Below are positions 21,901 to 34,046 of a DNA stretch of 64,000 nt, in pieces. Numbering within the stretch: the first letter of the stretch is position 1; every line of letters starts with the position of its first letter. The notes below the pieces were generated by a model. The model ran no database searches and was not told the origin of the DNA. It saw nothing but the letters and a program-made list of their open reading frames with translations. The position numbers were made by a program, and so were the translations under genes. The stretch is from Aselliscus stoliczkanus (lineage: Eukaryota > Chordata > Mammalia > Chiroptera > Hipposideridae), in NCBI GenBank assembly GCA_033961575.1, contig CM066730.1:120493523-120557522 (forward strand), read 5' to 3'.

Positions 21901-22390
21901 ATGAAGGCCTAAAGCAGAATCTTGGCAGGGGGAATGAGATGATAAGATAAATGGGAAACATGCCTCAATTTTGTTAAAGATCAGCAGAATTTGACATTGA
22001 TCTGGCAAAGAGAAAGGAGATAGTCATCGAATAAAGATAACTTCAAGATTGCTAACACAGGGCCTAGAAGAAAGTGATGCACTAACAAAAAATAAAATGG
22101 AAGAGAAACAATTTGGCCTAAGAAGGTGATTGTTATAGTTGTCATTTCTTCAGAAGGCAACTAAAAACTTAATCACTAATTCTTGTATGTACTGACCAGG
22201 AGCATTCGACTAAGCTTTGAAAATAAAGGTTGAAGAGAGAGGGTCTTGTCTTCAAGGAACTCACAGTCTAGTGAAATGTTGGATTGGAACTTAGAGGAAA
22301 ATCAGGGCTGGAGTTTGAGGACTCACACATGTAGAGATGTTAGTGGAAATCGTGTGTTTGGCAAAGAATCAGGATGAAATATGGAGAATT
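21900..22390 (+). mobile_element. Ancient interspersed repeat, class not assigned
   Basis: Blocks such as GTCTTGTCTTCAAGGAACTC followed by ACAGTCTAGTG, GGAGTTTGAGGACTC and TAGAGATGTTAGTGG resemble a mammal-wide repeat with other relics at 25.2-26.3, 52.8-53.3, 60.9-61.6 and 62.6-62.8 kb, all in this orientation. I cannot name it with confidence. Confidence 0.4.
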
Positions 22391-25209
22391 ATTTGTTTAA
22401 TTGATCCAAATTATTTCAAACATTATTGTTCCACAGTAAAGTAACTTACGTTGTATAAAAACTATATATGTGTATAAATGAAACTTTTAAAAATATAACT
22501 TTCTTAAGAAAAAAAATAAAACCACTGTATTTGGAAGTCAGTACAGACGTTTCACCCCTAGTGAATAAAATGAAAATCAAAGTCTTAAATAACATTTGAT
22601 TAAAATAAGTGGTGATCTAACTGTTACATGCTTCAGGTATGTTGTATGTTTTATGACTCTTAAATATTTGTTAAGCATAAATCTAATCAATATTATGCCA
22701 TCTCTTCTCAACACAAAGTTTATATGTTCTTTTTTCCATAAAGGTGAAATTCACTAAAGAAATCCTGTCCACAGAGGGAAACAATATAAAGTTCTCCAAA
22801 ATGATCCCAGGAAGTCTTGATTATTTCTTTACACAAAGTGGTAGACAGTCAAAGCAGTTCATGGACATTTTAAGTTTGACTTAGCTTTCCAATAAAAATT
22901 ATTTGTGACCCAGGGTGAAAGTGGAAAGCAAGTTGGAATTTTACAGCAAAGGGCAGAAAGAACTCAGGGAGAATAGGTCATAACTTTTGTTTTAAATGAA
23001 CTTGTCAATGGACAGGGTGGGGGCTAGTTTGTACAGCTGTAATAGACAATGTGAGAAAGTCTGTAGCAACTTAAGAAATGTACTTGTCTTCATTTAATGT
23101 AAATTGGAGTATGGTTTAGAAACATTCCTTCCTCGTTCTCTTCATCTTAAGATGAATGAATTAATAGAAAAAAAGTAGGAACACATCATTTATGTGAATG
23201 TGAGAGGTTCCCTTTTTGTCAAGATGGAAAATTATGGACAATCCTCCATACCATTCTCTTCTTACAAGTGATGAAGAGAAGAGATATTAGGCATATGTTG
23301 TTTGGCTCAAATGCTTTATAACCTAGGAGTTTTTGCAGTTTAATGATTTTATTAATGACTTTATTTTGTACTAACTTGAAGATTTATGATTCCTATTTCA
23401 ATAGGTTTTTGTGGATATCAAAGAGTATTATTGTTAACAGGAAATTCAAGAAAAACCTTTGGGAAAATTAAAAATATATATATTTTCCAGGTATATTGCC
23501 CATAAATGGCATAGTCTATTTTCCAAAGGGTTTCAATCCTGTTTTTTGTTTTTGTTTTTTTTTTTTGTTTTTTTTTTTGTGTGTGTGTGTCTCAAATAAT
23601 GAAAGGGTTTACTGACAACTTAAAATATATATATATATATATATATATATTACACATTAAACATAAAAGGCTATATTACTCTGAATACTATAGATCTGTG
23701 CTGTCTAATACATTAACCATTAGTCATATGTGGTCATTTATATCTAAAATAACATTTTTAAAGATTAAAAATGTAATTCTTAATTTACACTAGTTACATT
23801 TCATATTCTCACTGGCCACACAAGTTAGTGGCTACCATTTGGAGTAGCATAGAATTTATAAAATATTTTCATAATCACAGAGAGTTATATTAAACAGTGC
23901 TGTTATTATCTAAACTTTATTTTATACAAAGGCCCTACTCTCAATGAGTTGACTGCCTAGTGGGGAAAACTGATATAAGCTAATTAATTAAAATGTTTAT
24001 TAAAATTTTCTTTTAAGACAAGCTAGGTGCTAGAAATATAGCAGCAAATGAGGAAGGTAAGTTATATCTGCTGTGACAGAATTTATAGTTCTCAAAATTA
24101 ATATTTTTCTGAACATTAGACTCTTCTAGGAATAATTTCTGCCTTAGGATTCAGCTTGGCATACTAATTTTAACCTTGTTATCCTATGAATTTGATGCAC
24201 AGGTCTCTGTATGATCACATCAACCCTTTAAGGGTGTTGCTGTAAGTGTTACCAAAAAAAGCATGTCCAGATAATTTTCAAGCAATGAGTCTTGTGATAG
24301 GTCTTATCCTTTGTTTCCCAACTGCTAGATCAAGTTTATTCATAAGCCATATATAAAACCAAGGAGGAAGATGAAATGATTCAAATTGTGACAAACTGGT
24401 CATTTTGAACTCTGTATTGTTTATTATGCCACTAATAAAATATTATTAATATTACATGACTGTAGAATTCCAAGGAATTGAGCAGATTTTATGAAGTAAC
24501 TTCAACTGGGTCGACAGGAATGTTAACATGGTACAACACAGCTATACACAGTCCCAAGTTTGACAGCAGTAGACAGATTCAGCTGGCATGTAACAAGACA
24601 ACATCAGGTGGCTCTGTTTGAGGTAAGGCTTCATGCAGCCAGAGAGATGAAGAGACTAAGCCACAGAATGTGACTAGTTTTAAATATGGGTGTCCCTGGC
24701 CAAGCTTGTATTTGTTGGCACAAGGATTACCTGTCACACTTGGAGATTTTAGTCTCACCTTTATGTATGCATCATGATACCGTCAATGACATTTAGAGAC
24801 AAATTATGAACACTTGAAAGAGAGTATACTTCATTATTGGTTCGATGGAATTATTTTCCTTGCCTTTTAATAACACTTATTTTATAGATTGTAGAACTAA
24901 TATGAAACTTTAGAAAGTTACAATCAAGTTTGAATTCTGTTTGTTTGCTTCTTTTTATTTTGTTCACAGTCCATGTGTCAATGAAATTTATACAATTATC
25001 TGAATCTTTATCATGCCTCCAGGAATTCTGTACCCACAGAGAACTCTTTACCATTTGTGACTACCCCATGCTGCTTACATCCTAAAGCTTTATACTCACC
25101 ATCCATTTCTGGAATGCCCTTTAAGCCAGGCAATATTTTTATTCATCCTTCATGATCAAACACATATACCAACTCCTCTTTTATTGATGCACTTCAAAAC
25201 ATATTTATT
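22391..25209. other. Unassigned non-coding stretch
   Basis: No gene recognised. It contains a T-rich/GT block (about 23540-23592) and an (AT)n tract (23625-23651). The remainder is anonymous. Confidence 0.5.
23625..23651. repeat. (AT)n microsatellite
   Basis: About 13 AT units. Confidence 0.95.
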
Positions 25210-26280
25210 GGTTAGTCACTATTTTCCAAGCACATTTCACAGCTTAGGGAAACATCAATGAAAATAAGAAATAAGTCCTTGCCTTCATGAAGCTTACTGT
25301 GTTTGGATGATGCAATAAAATATTAAAAATATACATACATGATTTTAAAGGCAAGGCTGTGTTACATGAAGAAAGCTAATGCAGGGTAGAGAATATGAGT
25401 GAATTATCTTAGATAGATGGTCAGAAAGTCATCTCAAGGAGGGGATAGTTCAGAAAATTTTCAAATGGAATGATGGACTGACATCTGACACATGTGACAT
25501 CTATGTGAAGAGCATTCCTGGCAAAGATAAGAGCAAAAGTAAAACTTCTAAGTTAGCACTAAAAGACAAGAGTACTAAAAGCAGAAGTGGTGAGGAGGAC
25601 AGAAGTGAGAGATGAGTTCAGAGAGTGAGGCAGAAGCCGGGTGAAGTAGGGCATTGAGAGGTCATTGCATTGAGTTTAAAATTTGTGTGATTGGAAGCCA
25701 TTGGAAATTATAAGATGGAGTGATGTGGTCTGTGTTAATATTTAGATTGTTAAATGGGAGAATAGATTAAAGGGTCAGGAATGGAAGTCAGGGGGCAAGT
25801 TGGGGTATTATTAAAATAGGTTATTAAAGTAGGTACATGAAAGATAATGAAGGTTTATACTGAAGTGACAACAATGAATGTTATGGAAACTAATCAAATT
25901 TAGGATAAATTTAAAGGTTAGAGGTTACAGTGTGTTGATATATTGGGTATGGCATATAAGGAAAAGACAGTAGCAAAAGATACATGTTTGGTCTCAGCAA
26001 CTGGATAAATGTATTTGACTAGGGTAGGAGCAAGTTGTGTATACAGGGGTCATATATCAAGAGTTATGTTTTAGCTATGTGAAACTCGAAGTGCCTACTT
26101 AAGCATACAGGTGGAAATGTCAGGTAGATAGTTGGGTATGTGTATTTGGAGGTTGGGAGTCACCAATGTACTGATGACCCTTAAAAGGCAAGGGATTGAT
26201 TGAGATTACCTAAGGAAAGAAGGAAAAGAAGAGGGAAAGTTCAAGGGTAAAGTCTTTGTACTCTATATCATATTTAAATT
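25210..26280 (+). mobile_element. Ancient interspersed repeat, class not assigned (longest copy)
   Basis: This copy shows the characteristic order GAAGAGCATTCCTGGCAAAG, GAGTTCAGAGAGTGAGGCAG, GGGCATTGAGAGGTCATTGC, TTGGAAGCCATTGGAAATTA, GATGGAGTGATGTGGTCTG, GGTGGAAATGTCAGGTAGAT and TTGGGAGTCACCAATGTACT. I know this order as a repeat widespread in mammals but cannot assign its class from memory. No coding frame. Confidence 0.55.
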
Positions 26281-26417
26281 GGCAAATAAAAGGAGATGAC
26301 AAAGAAGTAATCACTTCCTCTAGGAAACTACCAAAAATACAATAGGTCTATAATATAGGTCCTCTAATATAGGAGCTAATCACATTGTACTGTGGTTATT
26401 TTATTTTTATTCATTGT

Positions 26418-26512
26418 CTCCCTAATAGGTTTACTTATTTTTGTAGCAGAAACATATCTTCCTGAGCTTACCACATAGTAAACACTCAATAAATACTGTG
26501 GAATAGATGTAT
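26418..26512 (+). mobile_element. L2 3' end
   Basis: TTGTCTCCCTAATAGG near the start and TTACCACATAGTAAACACTC followed by AATAAATACTGTGGAATAG at the end match the L2 3' terminus (CACATAGTAGGTGCTCAATA, then AATATTTGTTGAATG). Confidence 0.75.
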
Positions 26513-28329
26513 GCCTGACTACATTTTGTGTGACTTGGCAGAGAAAATTTTCAAAACATATTCCTGAGGAACAATCAGTTAATCAAAGCAACACTTGAAT
26601 CTCCTATGATTGGAAAACAATCATAATGTATTCCTCTGTACATGGAGTATTTTTGTTCTTCTATAAAATCCTTACATTATAGACACCTCAAATATCTTTC
26701 AACTTGTTTTTGCCTCATTGCTTCTACATTTGTAACTCCGTAATATTCTATTACATATTAAAATACATTTCTTTTTATAGAGACCAAGCACATTTTCCAT
26801 CATCAACTTTATCACTGTTACTGGCTATGCCCTTTCCACCCATTCCAAATGCGGATCAGTTTCTACAAGGATGTGTAGTCACTGTCTATTGGTTCGCTGG
26901 GTCAAACTGTAAGTTATGTATAGCATATAAGACTAAACACTGCAGATAGAGCATACAAGCTCTCTGCTAGCACACCTAGGCCTGTGGGCAGGTATCTGCA
27001 GATGATTGGCTTCAGGTGTTTGCCTGCAGGAGCTCATTGAAAGTCTGCAAATGAGGCCATTTTCCCTAGCAGAAGACATTAACCTGCAGGAACCTTGTAG
27101 GCACAGGTGTGTTTTGGGACCACAACAGTGTACTTCTTAAACATATGTATAACATTACACATTAATCATAAATACTAGGTCAACAAAGTGAGGAGTAGTA
27201 CTCAATAAAGTAGGCAGAAGAGGAGGTATGGCAATAAGCAGAACAGTACACTTAGAATGTTTTCACTTGCCTTCCTGTCTTGTATGGTTCGTCCCAGCCA
27301 CCATTCTCGATGTCATTCTGCCATGATTGTCCGAAAAGATAAATTGAAAAATAATCTTAAGGCATGTCGATAAATGGAAAACATAAGTGAACCAAATGCA
27401 ACTTTATTTGAAGTTCTATTGTGTTCTAAATACAAGAAATTAATTAGATTTAAGTCACATAGAGTTCAAAAGCAATTTTCTCTTTCTACAGTGTTCAATG
27501 CTAAAATTTAATAATTCCACAAGGTCACATTGAGCTCCAAGCCTGGGTAGTAATTGAAAGGCTGTTCTATATTTTCTGCTTTTTAAAATTGTTAGTGCTT
27601 TTAGATATATTTTGTTAGTAAAAGCATTAGGTAAACTCAATGCCTTCCCTAACCACCTCAGGGTGATCTTTTTCTAACCAAGAATCCATTCCATGCTTTC
27701 ACAGTATTCACTTCATCGTCACACACACACACGCTTCAATGTTGCCTTAGGAACCAACCATTTAACTTTTATAAGGTTCTTTGTTCCCATGTCTCTTCAC
27801 TTACATTATAACTTTCCATAAACTTGGAAATGTATTCTCTATTTTCTGTACATCTTTTCACCCCTGCCTCCACAACATACATTCTTATTGAATTGAATTG
27901 TACAGCAAATTCTTTAAAATAAACTTTTTGTGAATGTACAATGGAGCTTAATATATGTGATATTCTTGAGATTCAAGACAGTGTTGGAGGAGGTCAAAGA
28001 GAAGTTACAATGCTTTATGCGTGTTATGCGGCACACAAATTAAAATATATATTTGACATTTGCAAAGGATTTAGACTCTGCTATAATTTCATATGCAGGT
28101 GGGTGCTTAATAAATATTTTTTGGTGATAAGCCAAGAATGTGCTGTATATAGGATTTGAGCATATGCTCCATGATATTAATGATAAAACATATGTTTAAA
28201 AACATTTCCATCCAAGCCTGGGACACATTGCCTCCATCCTTTACTGAACATCTCCTCCAAAAAGGCCTCCTCATCTTGAAATAAAAATGTTTTAAAATTT
28301 AGGAACATTTTTCTGCTCTAGCTCTTCTT
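26513..28329. other. Mostly unassigned; contains a CpG-retaining segment at 26.87-27.40 kb
   Basis: No gene recognised. The part at 26870-27400 keeps several CpGs (GGTTCGCTGG, TGGTTCGTCCCAGCC, TTCTCGATGTC) and includes CTCAATAAAG; it could be an unrecognised LTR but no ends were found. A short (AC)n tract lies at about 27719-27732. Confidence 0.45.
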
Positions 28330-28800
28330 CCTGCTTGCCAACAGCATAACCTTCAAAAATGTAAGTCTGATAGTGCCTGCCTTGCTTGAAAACTTTCCAA
28401 GTCTGGAACGTGGCACCTGGGACCCTTCACATATTTACAGTCAGATTCTAATCTACTATGCTTTTCCTGTTTTGCTTTTTAATATGCTCTCCACCCATCC
28501 TGTTAAGCAGCTAGATTGTTCACTGTTTTTAAGTACATCATGAAGTTTCACACCTCCATGCTCTTTTCTTACTATTCAATCAACTTGGGATGTGTTTTCC
28601 ATTCTTCTCTGCTTGGCGAGCTCACCTCAGACACTAATTCCTGTTTTAGAAAGTTTTCTTCTCTGAGAGTTCATTTCTATTCCCTGACCCTTCTTTGCCC
28701 TGTCCTACTTCATCTAGCACCTAACTGTACTAAGTTGGCTACTCTCCTGTTTGTACTCTCACATACTCCTTGGACTATCTTTATTGAGTGTGGGGCATAG
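28330..28800 (+). mobile_element. L2 LINE fragment
   Basis: AAAAATGTAAGTCTGATAGT, TTGCTTGAAAACTTTCCAAG, TCTCTGCTTGGCGAGCTCAC and CTGAGAGTTCATTTC with CCTGACCCTTC follow the L2 order AAATGTAAATCTGATCATGT, TGCTTAAAATCCTCCAG, CTGCCTGGCGAACTCC, TGACTCCC. The 94-codon frame at 28516-28800 falls within this relic and is not a host gene. Confidence 0.75.
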
Positions 28801-29040
28801 CACAGTTGATAGGGTAACCATTGTTAAGCAACATTCTTTAGGAGATTCTTCACATCTACTCTGCTCATTCTGGATACCTATTTTATTTTATTTGTAAACA
28901 GCTTTTAACCTTCAGAAATAACATATTTTTTTGGTAGGAAGAATCTAAACATTAAAGTTTTACACAATAAAGATATATAGAAAATATGTGAAGATAGTAA
29001 AAAACTACTCAAACTCAGTTCTCTAATTCAGAAGTAAACT

Positions 29041-29622
29041 TTTTTTAAAAAATTAAAGTTTATTGGGGTGACAATTGTTAGCAAAGTTACGTAGTTTCAG
29101 GTGTACAATTCTGTAATACATCATCTATATATCATATTGTATGTTCACCACCCAGAGTCAGTTCTTCTTCCATCACTATATATTTGATCCCCTTTTACCC
29201 TCATCCCCACTCCTCCTCCCTTACCCTCTGGTAACCACTAAACTATTATCTGTGTCCATGAGTTTTGTTTCTTCATTTGTTTTTCTTGTTCTTTTGTTGT
29301 TTTCCATTTTATATATCACATATCAGTGAAATTATATGGTTCTTTACTTTTTCTGTCTGACTTATTTCACTTAAAATAATATCGAGATCCATCCATGTTA
29401 TCACAAATGGCACTGTTTCATCATTTCTTATGGAAGAAGAGTACTCCATTGTATATATGTACCGCATCTCCTTTATCCAATAATCTATCAAAGGACAATT
29501 TGGTTGTTCCCATGTCTTGGCCACCGTAAGTAAAGCTGCAGTGAATATCCATATATTTTTATGAGTAAATGTTTTCAGAATTTTTGGGTAGATACCCAAG
29601 AGAGGGATTGCCTTTAAACAAC
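29041..29622 (-). mobile_element. LINE-1 3' end, bat-type (antisense)
   Basis: It begins AGTTTATTGGGGTGACAATT and continues GTACAATTCTGTAATACATC, CCACCCAGAGTCAGTTCTTC and CCCTCTGGTAACCACTAAAC. On the minus strand 29599-29309 is an open 96-codon remnant of the ORF2 C-terminus: EMRYIYTMEYSSSIRNDETV, then WMDLDIILSEISQTEKVKN (usual L1: MWYIYTMEYYAAIK, WMELEAIILSKLTQEQKTK). It has the longest intact L1 ORF2 tail in the window, so it is among the younger L1 copies here. Confidence 0.92.
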
Positions 29623-30769
29623 TTGTACATTCTTTCAGAGTTCTTTTTTTTTTAAATATACCCTCTCATATATAGAAAATAAGCTAGACTTTTTTTTAGA
29701 AAAATTATATATTTTTAATATGCGGCTTGATTTTATTCAATTGTGGTCTTCTTTGTCCATCAGAACAGCCAGATCTATATTTTACCTTTTTATCTTATCT
29801 TAAACCCCATGTTATAACACTTTAATGTCTGCATAGGCAGCATTACATTATTTATTTATTGTTTTTATAGTTATTTCAGCTCTTTCCAGTAGTTTTGCTA
29901 TAGCCAATAAAGCTATAGTGTATTTCCATGGTTATATGCTTTCCCCATTTGGGAAACCAAAAACTAGGGTTCCCCTTGTTCTGCTTTCTATCCATAAGAG
30001 TAACAAAAGATTAATTTAAGAAAGATAAGTTTAAAAGAGGGAATGACAAAGATTGATTACATTTTGAAATACAAATTGCATATATTGTTTCCTTATTCAA
30101 GCGTTATTATATGCAGCAAACCATAAATATTAAGTAGCAGAGTTCTCATATTATTTCCCAAATTCTTCTTCATCTTTGAAGCCCTTATGTGGCTAAAGAA
30201 ACTGCCTTTCATCTGATTTAATTTGGAATGTCTCTTTTCTTTCACAATCAGTAGTCTTTTATTTTTTTCTTTTTAAATCTCTGAAGTACTTGTTCCATAC
30301 CTATTTAAACTAGACTAGTCTGTTTTTTTGTATTGAAGTTTTTAATGCTGATTAAAGACTGTTCCTAGTCCCTGCATCACTATTTCTGAAGGGTTAAATG
30401 TGGGGTTTCCAATCACTCCATGAAACTAATGACTTTCCTTTAATATATTGCAAAATGCCAATTTCTTTACATCAGGTCATGAAATCTATTACCATTTGCA
30501 GGGTTCTAAAGCATTCTTCTTTTTAAAAAGCTGTTTTTAAGTCTCTGACCAGTTGTACCTTTGGATGGGCGGGCAGCTACTTTTAATTTCTTTTCATGTT
30601 GCTACCTTCACCAAGAGAAAATAGCCTTTCATTTCAGAGAGAGGAGGTAGACACTCCATTAGGCAGATCCTTGTGGAGAGGCACTATTTGGTACCTCTCT
30701 GAACACAGCAGCCTCTACTTTTACTATTTCACCATTTCTTAGCACCATGTTGTAGGCTCTAATGACATC
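29623..30769. other. Unassigned non-coding stretch
   Basis: A weak antisense L1-like patch (about 29850-29960, CCAATAAAGCTATAGTG) is the only hint of a repeat. Confidence 0.5.
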
Positions 30770-30910
30770 TGTATTTTCATGGTATTGTATCTGTTTGTAC
30801 ACATGTCTTTCTCCCCAGCAGGCTTGTAGGAAGGGCACGTTTAGCAAGCTCATCTTCATTCCCTGTGCTGAGCAGAATACCTGACTGAAATCACTTGCTT
30901 AATCAAGTTT
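30770..30910 (+). mobile_element. L2 3' region fragment
   Basis: CCCCAGCAGGCTTGTAGGAA, TCATCTTCATTCCCTGTGCT and GAGCAGAATACCTGAC follow the L2 order CCACTAGACTGTGAGC, CATCTTTGTATCCCCAGTGC, AGCACAGTGCCTGAC. Confidence 0.55.
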
Positions 30911-33128
30911 TAATGAAAGAATTAAAGTATATTTAAATGAACAAAGTTTCTCTTTACTAAAGATGAATTATAAAAACAGAGAATTTTAATGTTATTAAAA
31001 GATATTGATCATGTTGATTTAGTTAAAGTTGTATGTATTGTTCAGAAATAGGTAGCCATAGCTCAGAATTTTTGTTCTCAAATACAATGTTTAAAATTTC
31101 ATAAGGGCTTGAACAACCTTGTCTTTTGGGTATAGCTTTGAAAAAAAAATAGAGAAGGAAGGTTTGGAAAATCTTCTGGCTATGAAGCATTGAAATCCAA
31201 GGGACATTTTTTTGAACCTCTTGCGTGAAACCAAGACATTTTTTCTGGGAAAAGAAAAGCTTATGAAGTTATAGGTCAACTAATTATTTGGAAAAAAATG
31301 TTTATTGAGAAAAAAGGAGAATGCTTATGTTTCAACTTCAGTAGTTTTCCCTCGTCATAATTAGAGCTTATTCTTTTCATTTATTTTCTTCATCTTTGTC
31401 TTAGAAGACATTTTAGAAGGCAGCTAGAAGGGGCAATCTACAATTTTGTCATAACCGACTGTTCATCCATCTTCTTGTGAATATGTTGACCATCCGATGA
31501 TAGAATGAATATATAATCGAGGCAGCAAACTACCAAGGCTATTCAAATCCTTCATTTTCATTTGTGCTAGATGCCTCCACCATACTTCTGCAGATAATCA
31601 TATATCTCTGTAGGAACAGTTTTGACTGTCATTGCTCCTAGATTTCTTTAAGTGTGCTATTTGAAAACTCTGGCTGGAAATGATTTTTAAAATCATGTGT
31701 GTAGTGCCTTTATCTCAGAGCCTGGATATATTAACCCTTCTCTTGAATGAGAGTGGGAAGAAGGGAAGGCAGTTTCCTCTGAATTCAGTCTCCCATGTAA
31801 ACGTGAAGGGTAATCCATGTTTTGCTTTCTAGAATATATTTCCTCATCACTGGTAGTAGTGTCTACTGTAAAATAATTCTGTACACCTTCACTGACCTTT
31901 GTAGGTATACTCTCTTATCACTTTGGATATTATAACAATTTCTATTGAATATGTATGTGCCTCTACTAGTTTTGTACAGTCACTAGTTAATTTACTCTCA
32001 TAATCATCTTTTGTTGTATGCTTTCACAATCCCATTTTTCAACTAAGTTAACTGTAGAAAAGGAAACATCAACATTCGAATCACTTAGAAAATATTGGAT
32101 GTGAGTTTCTATTGATGGTTTGTTCAGAGGACTACTAAAATGTTTTATTTTATTTATTATTTTTTAAATTCTTTCCCCACTATGGCAATTGTGAATAAAA
32201 TGCAGCTAGAATCCTTCAGGTCTGCTTACAGATACTAGCTCCACTGAGGTTCATAATTTTATATGTGAGGCCTTTTATATTGGTTTGTCTATTTACAAAG
32301 TATTCTCTTGCCCTCTCTCCTTCTATACTGGAAGATGAACAAGTGTAGGAGGTAATATACTCACTACATAATATTAGGTTTTAAATATATCTAAAAAACA
32401 CATGGGATAACACTGAGTGTTTTCATCCTTTAAGATAAGCATTTTATCACTAGGCAAGAATTTTCAACATACAAGGCTATCATATGCCTTTGCTGAAACA
32501 TTTTCTTTTCCTGGCTAAAAGTATTCACCTACTAGTTCTGAAACTCCATGGAATTATATCAAACTACTACTAGACATCCAATTGTCAATTTTGTTTGGTA
32601 TATTAATTCATCTCTTCCTTGGCTATGCTTTAGTAAGTCAATTGAATTGTATTAATCAGAAAGCTAGATGACAGAATTGGATAACAATTTTATAAAAGAG
32701 GGAGAATGTGGGGAAAATGAATAAAATCATATCTGTATTGACATCGAAATGGAAAAGTCTAAATTATCTACAAATAAGCTATTGATTCATATTCATTAAA
32801 ATGAGAAAGCAGCAGCCTCCAAAGATACTAACTGATTTAAATAAATGTAATTTTCAAAAATTTTGGAAATATAGCTAAACGTATTTCTTATGATCAGACA
32901 TTCAATCTGTGATGGTCTTATGGCTACCTTAAAACAATAATAAGAGTCCACTGCACTTTGATTCATTCTGTGCAGTGGTTCCAAACTACTCCAAACTCCA
33001 CTTTATGTTTACTGTTAATGACATTTGGGAATCTAATTCCTAACCAGCCTTTATTTTCTGGTTTATGGTGTATATCTGGAAGGTGAAGAATACTTTTCAA
33101 GTCATTATTAATTCAAAACAAAGTTATT
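30911..33128. other. Unassigned non-coding stretch
   Basis: No gene or clear repeat recognised in 2.2 kb. Short frames at 31091-31279 and 32796-32984 (both minus) show no family similarity. Confidence 0.5.
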
Positions 33129-33143
33129 CTAATCTAGAATTTA

Positions 33144-33283
33144 TTTTATTTTATTTAATTTATTTATTTATTTATTTATTTATTTTTGAGGGCAGTGTCA
33201 CTGGCCCTCAAATATGTGGGACCCGAGCCAGGGCCACTGGCTTCACAAGCCAGCACTTAACCAGCGTGCCACTCAGCCAGCCC
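33144..33283 (-). mobile_element. tRNA-derived SINE (bat type), full length, TAAA tail, antisense
   Basis: The minus strand reads GGCTGGCTGAGTGGCACGCT, GGTTAAGTGC, a degenerate B box (TGGCTCGGGTCC), ACATATTTGAGGGCCAGTGA, then a TAAA-repeat tail (33144-33186 on plus as TTTA units). The 15 bp target duplication CTAATCTAGAATTTA is exact at 33129-33143 and 33284-33298. Confidence 0.95.
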
Positions 33284-33298
33284 CTAATCTAGAATTTA

Positions 33299-33994
33299 GT
33301 AGTGCTTTCATTAGCTCTGCCTTTGTAACTCCTCAAAAATATTCATTGTATGGATTTATCAAATTAGTATATTTTATGACTTATTTGACTTGAAGTGATC
33401 GACCTTTTAAGCTATGTTTAATGTAAGCAAATGACCAAGTCAGAAATGATTTCTAGTTCTGATAATTTTTGGGAAAAAACAAAGCTTCCTTTATACTTGT
33501 CCCTCAAGTAGCCTTAAAACATTTGGTCCAGGTAAAATACTAATTAAAAATTCAAAACATGGTGTATCTCTGGTAATAACTATGGTCAGAAATGAATGTG
33601 GAATAAATAGGAAAAAACACAACAACAGGAGAACTTGGCACATTGGTAGGAATTCACAATTATAATGGTTTCTCAAAAAATGTATTTTAAAATTATTTTG
33701 TAGTTTTTGAATATAAATTTTACATATAAGTAAGTTTTTATTGAGGTTACAGAAAGCATTTTAACTTATATTGTATATAACCAGGAGATATTTAGTCATT
33801 TTAATTTTACAGGTGGATTTTCCTGGGTGATTGTATAGAATATCCCAATATGTCTCTAATTTTTTTTTGTTGTTGTGGTTAAATAAAAGAAAAACTGAAG
33901 TAGTTTTCTCCTTAACGACTTATAGGCTATATTTGTCACAATGTAATAACAGACCTTCTCATCTATGTTTCAATCTTAAATACCAATTCCAATC

Positions 33995-34046
<52 letters not shown>

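Noticed and set aside
28516..28800. 94-codon plus frame as a gene
   Set aside because: The sequence follows the L2 consensus block order, so the frame is repeat debris.
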